A stretch of DNA of 64,000 nucleotides from Sphingobacterium thalpophilum (GCF_901482695.1 NZ_LR590484.1:5146001-5210000); one strand, 5' to 3'. Shown: positions 16,929-26,390, counted from the first letter of the stretch. Translations and numbers: made by a program. The notes: generated by a model from the letters alone, not told the origin.

Positions 16929-17663
16929 ATGCCAACAAAAACAACAATCGCCGCCATGGGCGATATTCATATCAACGTCAATCAGGCTGGGAAATGGAAA
17001 CCCATATTTGAGGAGATTTCGCAAAAAGCAAAAGTACTGCTACTTTGTGGAGATTTAACTGATACTGGTGATGAGGAGGAGGCTCAGCTTCTGGTAAGTG
17101 AACTGCAAGCGATCAAACTACCCATCGTCGCGGTACTGGGTAATCATGACTATGAAAAGGGCCGACAGAAGCAGATCCGTCAGATTCTGGTAGATCATAA
17201 GATCACCGTTTTGGACGGCGAGGCCATTGTCATCGAAGACATAGGCTTCGCAGGGGTCAAGGGTTTTGGCGGAGGGTTTGAACGCTATATGCTTTCGATG
17301 TTTGGAGAGGATGCCATGAAGAGCTTTGTCCAGGAAGCCGTCAATGAGTCATTGCTGCTTGATCGTGCACTGGCACGCCTCGAACAGGAGCATGCGTCAA
17401 TCAAAAAGGTCGCCCTGCTTCATTATGCCCCTATTTCTGAGACCGTCGAGGGCGAACCTAAGGAAATCTACCCGTTTTTGGGTTCTTCACACTTAGTGGA
17501 ACCGTTACAACGCCGCAAGGTAACGGCCGCATTCCACGGCCATGCTCACGCAGGGAAATTTAATGCGCTGTCGCCTGCCGGTATACCTATTTACAATGTG
17601 GCGGTTCCAGTGCTTAAGAGCCATCATAAAAACGATACCTGCTACGCGTTGATTGATATTTAA
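16929..17663 (+). CDS. Calcineurin-like metallophosphoesterase
   Basis: 244 aa. The dinuclear-metal motifs appear in order: GDIH (11-14), GDLTDTG (41-47), GNHD (72-75), a His in LLHYAP and GHAHAG (about 204-209). This is a small soluble phosphoesterase of the YkuE/Icc-like group; it may cleave phosphodiesters or nucleotides. It is translationally close (2 bp) to the preceding nucleotidyltransferase-fold gene. A strong terminator follows within 10 bp. Confidence 0.9.
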   Translation: MPTKTTIAAMGDIHINVNQAGKWKPIFEEISQKAKVLLLCGDLTDTGDEEEAQLLVSELQAIKLPIVAVLGNHDYEKGRQKQIRQILVDHKITVLDGEAIVIEDIGFAGVKGFGGGFERYMLSMFGEDAMKSFVQEAVNESLLLDRALARLEQEHASIKKVALLHYAPISETVEGEPKEIYPFLGSSHLVEPLQRRKVTAAFHGHAHAGKFNALSPAGIPIYNVAVPVLKSHHKNDTCYALIDI

Positions 17664-17667
17664 TCAC

Positions 17668-17716
17668 AAAAACCACGTCGAGCGACTGACGTCGCTAGTC
17701 GCTCGACGTGGTTTTT
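17668..17716. terminator. Bidirectional 20-bp hairpin terminator
   Basis: Perfect arms 17668-17687 and 17697-17716 with terminal A and T runs, loop of 9 nt. It serves both convergent genes. The minus-strand MFS gene runs through the right arm and its TAG (17695-17697) lies at the loop edge. Confidence 0.93.
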
Positions 17717-19188
17717 CGCTTTAATATCTGTTTTAGCTGAGCATGTAAGGTGATAATATTGCCGACAAGCAGGGTTTCTTTGAGGCCTGCACGGAAGCGC
17801 TTTTTCATAATTCTCTTCACCAGTTGGTGGCTTACCTCTCCATTTTCCTGCACTTTAGCTAGCAGTCGAAGCGAGATAAATGCTAATACGGAAGCCAGCA
17901 GAAATAGAAAGTTCCACTCATGCAGGTAAATCAGTTTGGCCATCGACTGTAGACCGGGGCTTTTCCAGGAGATACTGATCTGGAGCTCGCGGGTGGAGAA
18001 GTAATCCACTAGTAAGCCGCCGAAGATCGGACCAAGAGCTGTAAAAAATGAAGCGACCATATTTTTGACAGTGATATAAATAATCGCATCTGTTTTCGGG
18101 GCAAGCTTAAGGCCGATATTGGTGAGTGCTAGATTAATCCCTCCGGTAGATACGCCCGTCATGATGTGAAGGAGCACTAACAGCACCAGATTGGGCAGAG
18201 CACGCGAATATATACCGACAAATATCCAGAGTAAAATACAGCTAATATAAATTGGAGCTGTTAGGTAAATAATACTTTTATTACTGTATCTATCCGACAA
18301 ATTCCCCCACAATCGCAGTCCGGCCACACTAGCGATCTGACTGACCACCGTCAGCAAAATGACCACCTTCATGGACAGCCCAAGTGTCTTCAGCATAAAC
18401 ACGGTGAAAAACGGAATCGCAAGATTGATCGCCAGTAACCAAGCGGCGTTGAACAGCAACAGGTTTTTAAAATTCGGATTTTTAAGCGGTTCAAGCAGTA
18501 ATGGCCCAAGATTGCCGCCTGACATGTGCTGTTTCGGTTCACAGGCCTGCACGAGAAAAAAAGCACCTGCCGCCCCTATCAAGCCTGCGGAAAAAAAATA
18601 TACACCATAGAGATCCGAAAGTGTCTCCGGAGCCCGGTTACCATAATAATCGACCAATGCTGCCACAATCAGGCTGACCGCGATATTCGTCACTTGCATC
18701 ACCCTAGTTCGCTTTGAAAAGTAGCTTCCCAGACGTTGTTCGGGTACAAGATCCTTGATCCACGAGTTCCAGCCTGCACCGCCGACCGCACTCAGAAAAT
18801 AATGAATAAACATAAAGCCGAGCAGTATATTGAAAGAAAGATTGGCATTGCTCCACATAACAAAGCCGATCAACAAAAGTGGCAACTTCGCAATAAATAC
18901 GGAAAGCACCGTAATCACCTTACGGTTAGGATAACGTTGGATTAATACGATGGTCAGCAACTGTGCTAGATTGCACAATGTTGGAAAAGAAGCGAGCAAT
19001 CCAATCTGAAAATTGCTCGCCCCGAGCAATAAGGCTGCTCCCATCAAGATTGCCCCGCTGCTCAGGCAGACAACGATCTCTGAACATAGCCCATCAATGA
19101 TAACCATCCGGAGGCTTCTCTCTATTTCTTGTGGCTCAAGATGATGCTTCGGTCTGATATCCATAGCGTTTTCTGATGTAACGTCCAT
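17695..19188 (-). CDS. Major facilitator superfamily transporter
   Basis: 497 aa from the ATG at 19188. The frame continues upstream to 19305 or 19368, but 19368 would leave 2 bp before the divergent gene and no room for promoters. Twelve-helix MFS pattern: SSGAILMGAALLLGASNFQIGLLAS for helices 1-2, the QRYPNRK loop between helices, and NLSDRYSNKSIIYL in the second half. Likely substrate is unknown; it may export a glycan intermediate, since it lies next to the heptose/LPS cluster, but this is inference. The last six codons are encoded inside the terminator stem. Confidence 0.85.
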   Translation of the reverse strand: MDVTSENAMDIRPKHHLEPQEIERSLRMVIIDGLCSEIVVCLSSGAILMGAALLLGASNFQIGLLASFPTLCNLAQLLTIVLIQRYPNRKVITVLSVFIAKLPLLLIGFVMWSNANLSFNILLGFMFIHYFLSAVGGAGWNSWIKDLVPEQRLGSYFSKRTRVMQVTNIAVSLIVAALVDYYGNRAPETLSDLYGVYFFSAGLIGAAGAFFLVQACEPKQHMSGGNLGPLLLEPLKNPNFKNLLLFNAAWLLAINLAIPFFTVFMLKTLGLSMKVVILLTVVSQIASVAGLRLWGNLSDRYSNKSIIYLTAPIYISCILLWIFVGIYSRALPNLVLLVLLHIMTGVSTGGINLALTNIGLKLAPKTDAIIYITVKNMVASFFTALGPIFGGLLVDYFSTRELQISISWKSPGLQSMAKLIYLHEWNFLFLLASVLAFISLRLLAKVQENGEVSHQLVKRIMKKRFRAGLKETLLVGNIITLHAQLKQILKRKTTSSD

Positions 19189-19370
19189 TAATTGGGTTTG
19201 GTTGTTATTGGACGCAATTATAGGTTTTAATACGTCTTCAAGGGTATTTCTTTCCTTCAATTGAGTATTAGTCCATTCAACCAAGTTACATTTATAACCG
19301 TTCATCAGGCAAAGGTCTGACACGGTCGTCAAAAGCCGTATCACCACAGGTTGAACAAAAAAGCACAACT

Positions 19371-20312
19371 ATGACACACAAACCGCGCATATTAACATGG
19401 CATATACATGGTTCTTACTTGTATTATTTATCTCAGGGAGATTACGTTATTTACATTCCGTATACGCCTGAACGCGGTCCCCGGTTTGTGGGCAGGGGCA
19501 ATACATTTCCTTTCGGCGAAAACGTTATCGAGGTTCCAGCCAATGAGGTGCGCAACCTCGAGCTTGATCTCATTCTTTTTCAATGCGACGAAAACTATCT
19601 GGAAGATCAATATGCTATCCTTTCAGCTTCACAGCAGCAACTGCCGAGAATATATATTGAACATGACCCTCCTTGGAAACACCCGTGCGACGAGGTTCAC
19701 CCGGTAACCAATCCGGCCGTAACATTGGTACATGTAACCCATTTCAATAATTTAATGTGGAAGTCTTTAGTCCCTGACGTCCGTATTATTTCCCACGGCG
19801 TAGATGTCCATGGAGCAGTGTACAATGGGCGGCTTGAGAAAGGGATCGTTGTTATTAACAACTTGCCAGCGCGGGGACGCATGCTCGGAAGTGACATTTT
19901 TGAACATGTAAGCAAACAAGTTCCACTAGACCTGATAGGCATGGGCAACGAGCCGATAGGTCTCCAAGAAGTGCTGCATCCTCGCCTGCCTGATTTTATC
20001 AAGGACTATCGTTTCTTTTTTAATCCAATCCGGTATACCAGTCTTGGCCTTTCTATTTGTGAGGCCATGATGGTCGGTTTACCAATCGTTGGGCTTGCGA
20101 CGACCGAACTTTCGACAGTAATCGAGAATGGGAAAACAGGTTATCTCGGACTGGATATCGATGAGCTTGTCGAGAAAATGAAAATGCTTATTGACAGTCC
20201 GATGCACGCGCAAAAGCTCGGCGCTCAAGCCCAACAAAAGGCACAGGAGTTGTTCGATATCAGGCGCTTTGTAAAACAATGGGAATATTTAATACACGAA
20301 AAAATTAACTAA
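19371..20312 (+). CDS. Glycosyltransferase family 4-like protein
   Basis: 313 aa, shorter than usual GT4 enzymes. The N-terminal half is variable (WHIHGSYLYYLSQGDYVIYIPYTPERGP). The C-terminal donor domain shows YRFFFNPIRYTSLGLSICEAMMVGLPIVGL, the GT4 E-x7-E-like segment, and a typical end FDIRRFVKQWEYLI. First gene of the LPS-core cluster; the next gene starts 12 bp after its stop. It probably transfers a sugar to the core or another glycan at the cytoplasmic membrane face. Confidence 0.85.
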   Translation: MTHKPRILTWHIHGSYLYYLSQGDYVIYIPYTPERGPRFVGRGNTFPFGENVIEVPANEVRNLELDLILFQCDENYLEDQYAILSASQQQLPRIYIEHDPPWKHPCDEVHPVTNPAVTLVHVTHFNNLMWKSLVPDVRIISHGVDVHGAVYNGRLEKGIVVINNLPARGRMLGSDIFEHVSKQVPLDLIGMGNEPIGLQEVLHPRLPDFIKDYRFFFNPIRYTSLGLSICEAMMVGLPIVGLATTELSTVIENGKTGYLGLDIDELVEKMKMLIDSPMHAQKLGAQAQQKAQELFDIRRFVKQWEYLIHEKIN

Positions 20313-20324
20313 CACTCTTATATC

Positions 20325-22181
20325 ATGCAAAAGAAAATAGCTTTTATAAGTGACCATGCCTCGCCGCTGGCGACTTTGGGCGGCAAGGATAGCGGCGGTC
20401 AGAATGTCTATGTAGCGGAAGTAGCTCAACAGCTTGCCCTGATGGGCTATCAGGTCGATATTTATACACGTTTAGAAAACACATCTCAACAGCAGCTTGT
20501 TCATTGGAAACCCAATGTCCGGGTCATCCATATTAAAGCAGGTCCCGAAACTGTCGTTCCGAAGGAAGAACTCTATGATTACATGGACGAATTCACAAAA
20601 AATATGATTGCATTTATGCAGTCAAATGCTCTTAGTTACCAGCTGGTTCATGCGCACTTCTGGCTGTCAGGCATGGTGGCCATGGAAATCAAAAGACAGC
20701 TGCATATCCCATTCGTAATCACTTTTCACGCACTCGGCGCTGTCCGTAGATTGCATCAGGGTTGTTCCGACAAATTTCCTAAGATTAGGGAAAAGATCGA
20801 AAAAGAAATTATTTGGCAGGCCGAGCGTGTGATTGCTGAATGTCCAAACGACTTAAAAGATTTGATTCAGCATTACCAGGCTCCGCAGGATAAAATCGAA
20901 ATCATTCCATGTGGCTATAACCCGGCAGATTTCTATCCCTTAGATCGGACGGAAGCGAAGGAAAGACTGGATCTTGATCCTACATATACCTATATATTGC
21001 AGCTGGGCCGCATGGTTAAGCGGAAAGGCATCGATAATGTCATTGAAGCGTTCTCTCACGCACAGCACGTCATTCCCGAGCTACGACTGCTCGTCGTGGG
21101 TGGAAACTTCGATTCCAGCGATGATAAAAGTGAGTTTCAACGTCTTGGGCAGTTGTGTGAAGCGCTCCATATACAAGATAAGGTTATCTTTACCGGGCAG
21201 AAAGAGCGTGATCTGCTCAAATATTATTACGCTGCCAGTGAGCTATTTATTACTACCCCTTGGTACGAGCCTTTTGGTATCACTCCATTGGAATCCATGG
21301 CATGTGGCACTCCTGTAATCGGCGCTGATGTAGGCGGAATTTCGTTTACTGTACGTAACGGAGAGACAGGAGCCTTAGTGCCACCCCAACAACCCCAACA
21401 GCTGTCGTCCGTTATTATTGATCTGATAAAAAATGAGAAAAAACGGACGAAGTTTTCCGTGAACGCACTAAGACATGTGCGATCTTTCACTTGGAAAGCA
21501 ATCAGTGAAAGCATTGCGCAGCTTTATGAGCATTGCATGCCTCAAGGAAGGGAAAAGGATATCGTCATGCAGATCAAACAGCGATTTTTAAGTTCTTCAG
21601 ACACTTTTGCGCGGGCGTCGGAAGTCCTGGCAATAGATATTGCCAGGTTGTCCCGTAAAATGGTCGAGACGCTGCGCAGCGGCAAGAAAATTATGATCTG
21701 CGGTAACGGCGGCAGCGCTGCCGAAAGCCAGCATTTTGCCGCGGAACTGGTCGGCCGGTTTGAAATACCCGAGCGACCCGGTTACCCTGTATTGTCACTC
21801 AATACAGATTCGTCTGTGTTGACAGCCTGGGCAAACGATTTTGGTTATGATAGTATATTTTCCCGGCAGGTACAGGCGCTTGGTCAAAAAGGTGATATGT
21901 TGATCTGCCTAAGTACCAGCGGCAATTCAGCCAACATCGTTTCTGCATTACAACAAGCTGGTAAAATGGGAATCACATGCGTAAACCTTCTTGGGAAAGA
22001 CGGCGGGGAGGCTTCGCAATATGGAGATCATAACCTGATCGTGCCTTCCGATGATACCGCACGCATTCAGGAAGTACAGCTACATATCATTCATCAGTTG
22101 TGTGCCTTAGTCGAACAACAGATAACGCTGTCGTCGGTAACACGGGAACATGTGTTGGTACACAAAAAATTAATTGCATAA
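20325..22181 (+). CDS. Fusion of GT4 glycosyltransferase and GmhA-type phosphoheptose isomerase
   Basis: 618 aa. Residues 1-405 are a GT4 enzyme: the N-terminal loop LGGKDSGGQNVYVAEVA, HAHFWLSG, RMVKRKGIDNVIEAF and the donor motif EPFGITPLESMACGTPVIG. Residues 415-605 are a SIS-domain isomerase of the GmhA family, with GNGGSAAES at 460-468, the conserved AAELVGRF after it and LSTSGNSANI later. GmhA makes D-glycero-D-manno-heptose 7-phosphate from sedoheptulose 7-phosphate, the first step of ADP-heptose synthesis. No stop or frameshift separates the halves. gmhB follows 3 bp after the stop. The fusion couples donor synthesis to a transferase in one chain. Confidence 0.9.
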   Translation: MQKKIAFISDHASPLATLGGKDSGGQNVYVAEVAQQLALMGYQVDIYTRLENTSQQQLVHWKPNVRVIHIKAGPETVVPKEELYDYMDEFTKNMIAFMQSNALSYQLVHAHFWLSGMVAMEIKRQLHIPFVITFHALGAVRRLHQGCSDKFPKIREKIEKEIIWQAERVIAECPNDLKDLIQHYQAPQDKIEIIPCGYNPADFYPLDRTEAKERLDLDPTYTYILQLGRMVKRKGIDNVIEAFSHAQHVIPELRLLVVGGNFDSSDDKSEFQRLGQLCEALHIQDKVIFTGQKERDLLKYYYAASELFITTPWYEPFGITPLESMACGTPVIGADVGGISFTVRNGETGALVPPQQPQQLSSVIIDLIKNEKKRTKFSVNALRHVRSFTWKAISESIAQLYEHCMPQGREKDIVMQIKQRFLSSSDTFARASEVLAIDIARLSRKMVETLRSGKKIMICGNGGSAAESQHFAAELVGRFEIPERPGYPVLSLNTDSSVLTAWANDFGYDSIFSRQVQALGQKGDMLICLSTSGNSANIVSALQQAGKMGITCVNLLGKDGGEASQYGDHNLIVPSDDTARIQEVQLHIIHQLCALVEQQITLSSVTREHVLVHKKLIA

Positions 22182-22184
22182 TTC

Positions 22185-22766
22185 ATGGAAAAAGCTGTTT
22201 TTTTGGACAAAGATGGCACGCTCATCAAGGATGTCCCTTATAATGTAGACCCAGCCCGCGTCAAATTTTATCCAGATGTGTTTGCTGCATTACGGCTGTT
22301 GCAAAAAAGAGGATATAAACTAATTATCGTCAGCAACCAATCGGGCATTGCTAAGCGTTATTTCACAGTGGACGATCTTGAAATTGCATTGTCGGAACTT
22401 CGCGACCAACTCAAGTCCGAACATATTTTTATCGATGAAATATATTATTGTCCCCATGGCGATATCACCGATGAACCCTTATGTAACTGTCGTAAGCCAC
22501 TACCCGGCATGCTTTTACGGGCAGCAGAAGAACATCACATCGACCTGTCTCAATCGTGGATGATAGGTGACATTCTCAATGATGTTGCTGCAGGTAGAGC
22601 TGCGGGATGTAAAACTATTCTTGTCGACCGTACGGGAGAAGAACGAATCCTGCACAGGATCGCCGATCCCAAATTTACCCCGGATTTTATTGTGGACGAT
22701 TTTCATGAAATAAACCAAATCATTGCGTTAAAGAAAAGACATTATGAAGGATTTAGCATTAAATGA
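22185..22766 (+). CDS. gmhB: D-glycero-beta-D-manno-heptose 1,7-bisphosphate 7-phosphatase
   Basis: 193 aa HAD-family phosphatase that removes the 7-phosphate from heptose 1,7-bisphosphate. The nucleophile motif FLDKDGTL has Asp8 and Asp10. VSNQSGIA is motif II, and the zinc-binding CPHG with CNCRKP is typical of GmhB. MIGDILNDVAAGRAAGC is motif IV. Its 3' end overlaps the hldE start by 23 bp, which implies translational coupling. Histidinol-phosphatase domains are similar, but the operon settles the identity. Confidence 0.93.
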   Translation: MEKAVFLDKDGTLIKDVPYNVDPARVKFYPDVFAALRLLQKRGYKLIIVSNQSGIAKRYFTVDDLEIALSELRDQLKSEHIFIDEIYYCPHGDITDEPLCNCRKPLPGMLLRAAEEHHIDLSQSWMIGDILNDVAAGRAAGCKTILVDRTGEERILHRIADPKFTPDFIVDDFHEINQIIALKKRHYEGFSIK

Positions 22767-24237
22767 ATTAGTCAAGAATGGATTTAACAGGCCCAGGGTG
22801 CTTGTGATCGGCGACTGCATGTTGGATATCTACCTTGACGGCGAATGCAAGCGTCTCGCGCCTGATGTCGCCGTACCGGTGCTGGATGTTCAAAGTGTAA
22901 AGCATTGTCTCGGTGGCGCCGGCAACGTGATCACAAATCTAGTCCATATGGGAGCAGATGTGAAGGTGGTGACTGTACTTGGTGACGACCCCAGTGCTCA
23001 GGTCATTGCACGCGAGTTGCGAAGACAGCATGTGGATACCAGTAGAGTCATCTATAACAGTGACTGTCAAACACTGACAAAAACCCGATTGCGCAGAGAT
23101 CAGCAATGTCTGTTGCGGTACGACATCGGCAAAAAATATACTTTGAGCGACACCTTGCTTAAACGTTATCTGAATGATGTGAAGGCGGCCCTGGAAACAG
23201 TTGACATCGTTTTTATCTCAGACTATGACAAAGGTAATATACCCAGCGAGCTAATCCAGCTGCTCGTGGAAGAGCAGCTGCGGGATCGCAAAGTAATCGT
23301 CGTGGACAGTAAAGATTACTACCGGTACCGTGAGCTAAGACCCGATCTGATCAAACCAAACTACGAAGAAGCCCGCAAAATACTGGGGCAAGAAGAAGAA
23401 GAAGACCGTGTAGCACAGGCCATGCAGTGGTCCGAGAGTCTCTGCGTAATATCAAGTGCGCGCTGGGTTGCTCTTACGCTCGATAAAGACGGTGTTGTTC
23501 TACATAAAAGAGAACAGCCGTCCAAACACTTTCCCGTAACCGCATTAAAAGAAGGAAACTTCTCCGGCGCCGGCGATACCTTCCTCACTGCACTTACCCT
23601 CGCTTACTTTAATCGCGTGGATGAGGATAGTGCTATTGACTTAAGTATAAAAGCAGCACAGATTGGTATCCAGAAAAGCGGTACAGCATGCTGCAGCAAT
23701 CAGGAGCTGGCAGAACATCTGGGCCAGCGGGAAGGCAAAATCCTGACTGACCTGGGTGCACTGGAAATGCTATGCAATAGGTTACGGAAAGATCATAAAA
23801 TTGTATTCACAAATGGCTGTTTTGATATCTTCCATGCTGGCCATGCACACTATCTCGGTGAGGCAAAATCGAAGGGCGACATCCTTATTGTCGGTATCAA
23901 TACAGACGAAAGTATCAGGCGCCTCAAAGGGTCTTCACGCCCCGTAAACAAACTCGCCGACCGCATCGAGGTACTCAGGGCACTGGAAGCAGTAGATTAT
24001 ATCGTACCATTCGGGGATAATCTTTCCGATAACCCCATCCCGATTCTGGAAATTGTAAAACCCCACGTTTTTGTTAAAGGTGAGGCTTATCAGCATGAAC
24101 CGCTCCCAGAAGAGGGCTTGCTCCACATCCTAGGTACCCAAATGGTCTTTGTACCCCATGTTCACCAACAGTCCACGACAAAAATTATACAGAGAGTACA
24201 GCAAAATAGTGATCAGGTGCTAAAAAAGATTGGCTGA
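22744..24237 (+). CDS. hldE: Bifunctional heptose 7-phosphate kinase / heptose 1-phosphate adenylyltransferase
   Basis: 497 aa, near the usual size. The N-terminal ribokinase-fold domain (1-330) phosphorylates D-glycero-D-manno-heptose 7-phosphate. It has GGAGNVITNLVHMGADV near the start and the catalytic GAGDTF at 275-280. The C-terminal nucleotidyltransferase (about 350-480) has FTNGCFDIF followed by the HxGH motif at 364-367, and INTDESIRRLKG; it makes ADP-heptose. It overlaps gmhB and is followed after 1 bp by a GT9 gene. No hldD epimerase gene is seen in the window. Confidence 0.94.
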   Translation: MKDLALNELVKNGFNRPRVLVIGDCMLDIYLDGECKRLAPDVAVPVLDVQSVKHCLGGAGNVITNLVHMGADVKVVTVLGDDPSAQVIARELRRQHVDTSRVIYNSDCQTLTKTRLRRDQQCLLRYDIGKKYTLSDTLLKRYLNDVKAALETVDIVFISDYDKGNIPSELIQLLVEEQLRDRKVIVVDSKDYYRYRELRPDLIKPNYEEARKILGQEEEEDRVAQAMQWSESLCVISSARWVALTLDKDGVVLHKREQPSKHFPVTALKEGNFSGAGDTFLTALTLAYFNRVDEDSAIDLSIKAAQIGIQKSGTACCSNQELAEHLGQREGKILTDLGALEMLCNRLRKDHKIVFTNGCFDIFHAGHAHYLGEAKSKGDILIVGINTDESIRRLKGSSRPVNKLADRIEVLRALEAVDYIVPFGDNLSDNPIPILEIVKPHVFVKGEAYQHEPLPEEGLLHILGTQMVFVPHVHQQSTTKIIQRVQQNSDQVLKKIG

Positions 24238-24238
24238 T

Positions 24239-25330
24239 ATGAGCAAATGGAAGGACTGTAAAAATTTATTGGTCATACGGCTTGATAATATGGGCGACCT
24301 CATCATGACCAACGCTGCACTTCAGGAAATCAAGCTACAGATGCCTCAATGCAAAATCACACTGCTAACTTCAGCCATGGCGCTACCCATAGTCCCGTAT
24401 CTTGGTACTGTGGACGAATCTATTCAATACGATGCTCCATGGATGAAGTTGCTTGACCGTGCTGACGTTTCCCATACCGAATCGCTGGTTGCCGAGCTCA
24501 GAAGACGCAAATTCGATGGTTGCTTAATCTTTAATGTCTACTCACAAAACCCCATGCCAGCTATTATGCTGGCATACCTGGCGGGAATACCAAAACGCGC
24601 GGCATACTTAAGGGAAAACCCCTACACGCTCTTAACGGATTGGATACCGGACAAAGAGCCGCTATTTTATGTACAGCACCAAATCAGTCGCGACCTCGCC
24701 CTTTTGGGACATGTCGGCATATCACATAATCTGAACCGGCTTCCTGAACTGATACTGCCTTCTAAAAGCGAAACATTGACACTTCCAGCTGCGTTCAACC
24801 AACGTATCTTGCTGAATCTTGATGTCTCCGAAGAAAAGCGACGCATTCCTGCTAACGTCGGAAAAGAGCTGATTCAAGAACTACTAAACCAAGGGCATCA
24901 GGTCGTCATGGCCGGAAAAGAAGATAATGATTACTTACGGTCCTGCCGTAGCGACATCCGCTCAGAACAGCTTATTAATCTCATTGGCGTTACGGATATA
25001 AAACAGTTGCTGCTTCTGATCTCAGACAGCGATGCCGTGGTCAGTGTGAATACTGGCGTGGCACATATCGCTTGCGCGCTGAAAAAAACAATTCTGGTAT
25101 TGTATGCGCAGACCAATCCTCAGCATATCCCCTGGTCTCAAAATTCGGACTTTATATTATATCCGATACCAGCGACGATGCAATCGAAAAACACAATTAA
25201 CATCTTTGTCGATAAAAAGCATAGTCCGGCCAAGACGGCCGCACTGCGTGTCTCCGTGATTATGAAGAAGCTTGGCTTCCTGCTTGAACAGCAGAATCGG
25301 CGGGCGGACGGTGCTCTAGCAGTAAATTGA
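24239..25330 (+). CDS. Glycosyltransferase family 9 (heptosyltransferase-like)
   Basis: 363 aa from the ATG at 24239, 1 bp after the hldE stop; an in-frame TTG at 24230 is less likely. The N-terminus LLVIRLDNMGDLIMTNAALQEIK is the GT9 signature; later ISDSDAVVSVNTGVAHIACALKKTILVLYA is the donor-binding part. The product is expected to move ADP-heptose to lipid A or the inner core. The C-terminal 71 bp overlap, antisense, the end of the next GT9 gene. Confidence 0.9.
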   Translation: MSKWKDCKNLLVIRLDNMGDLIMTNAALQEIKLQMPQCKITLLTSAMALPIVPYLGTVDESIQYDAPWMKLLDRADVSHTESLVAELRRRKFDGCLIFNVYSQNPMPAIMLAYLAGIPKRAAYLRENPYTLLTDWIPDKEPLFYVQHQISRDLALLGHVGISHNLNRLPELILPSKSETLTLPAAFNQRILLNLDVSEEKRRIPANVGKELIQELLNQGHQVVMAGKEDNDYLRSCRSDIRSEQLINLIGVTDIKQLLLLISDSDAVVSVNTGVAHIACALKKTILVLYAQTNPQHIPWSQNSDFILYPIPATMQSKNTINIFVDKKHSPAKTAALRVSVIMKKLGFLLEQQNRRADGALAVN

Positions 25331-26258
25331 TTTCCCTTGAAAGCATTTCAAGATTAATAGCCCCACGGGCATCATAGGTTTTGTGAAGAGCTTTATTCTT
25401 AGGGCCCCAACGCTGGGGCTCACCGTCCATGCTCAGCACAATGCTTTTCGTGGCTAAGCCTGCAGCAATATGGGAAATGCCCGTGCAATTGCATAATAAC
25501 AGACTCGCCTCCTTCACTAGACAGCCAAGAGTTCCAAGTCCAAGTTGACCACATAGCGAAACGGCCCTTCCATCTAAATGATCAAGCAATTCGTCCACAA
25601 GCGGCTGCTCAATAGCGACTCCTGTGAGAACCACCTGATATTTCTTTTCCAGTAACAATTTCGCCAAATAAGCAAAATTGGCTATAGGCCAGCGCCGCCG
25701 GGCATCGCGGCTGCCTACATGTACAATAACAAATGGAGGCGATATTCGTGACCTTATGCTGTGATACGCATTCCAGTCGCTTTCAAAAAGCGGATAGAAT
25801 AGGGAACAATTTTGGATCTCCAAACCCAAAAAACGTATCAGCTCCAGATGCCGGTCCACTTCATGAAGATGCGTTGGATAGGCTAACCAGTCCTGACTGC
25901 TATGGTCAGAGGGCTGAAAGCCGACCAGACGCTTTGCACGCAAACCTGTCAGAAAATCATTAACGACTGTACCATTGCCGTGCATTTGCAGCAATAGATC
26001 AAATTGCTCAATTTGCATCTGGCAAACAAATTTTTCAAGCTCCTGCTCGTCACAGGCAATTTCGGGAAGCGCGGGATGCCCTGGAAAATCAACAAAGAAG
26101 TCGATAAAACCAAAACGTTCGATCAACGGGCGCATATGAGGAAGCCCGATAAAGTAAAGCTGCGCCTGTGGATAATTATATTTTAATGCGGCAACTGCGG
26201 GCATCGAGCAAAGTATATCCCCTAGTTGTAGCGCCCTGAAAACAGCGATTTTAAACAT
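25260..26258 (-). CDS. Glycosyltransferase family 9 (heptosyltransferase-like), convergent
   Basis: 332 aa. Begins FKIAVFRALQLGDILCSMPAVAALKYNYP, a typical GT9 start. VIVHVGSRDARRRWP and LLLCNCTGISHIAAGLATKSIVL form the donor site. It lies on the opposite strand to the rest of the cluster and overlaps the preceding GT9 gene tail-to-tail by 71 bp. The extra C-terminal tail after GAINLEMLSREINLLLE is low complexity and could be a late extension that created the overlap. Confidence 0.9.
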   Translation of the reverse strand: MFKIAVFRALQLGDILCSMPAVAALKYNYPQAQLYFIGLPHMRPLIERFGFIDFFVDFPGHPALPEIACDEQELEKFVCQMQIEQFDLLLQMHGNGTVVNDFLTGLRAKRLVGFQPSDHSSQDWLAYPTHLHEVDRHLELIRFLGLEIQNCSLFYPLFESDWNAYHSIRSRISPPFVIVHVGSRDARRRWPIANFAYLAKLLLEKKYQVVLTGVAIEQPLVDELLDHLDGRAVSLCGQLGLGTLGCLVKEASLLLCNCTGISHIAAGLATKSIVLSMDGEPQRWGPKNKALHKTYDARGAINLEMLSREINLLLEHRPPADSAVQAGSQASS

Positions 26259-26390
26259 ATATTCGTTTTATGAAGGGGACAGCGCTCAATCCCAAAGAGT
26301 TTGCGCGCTTTGACCCAAATTTCATATTCCTTCAAACGATAATATCCACAGAACAGTTCAACTCATAGCCGACACAAACATAATCGTAAT

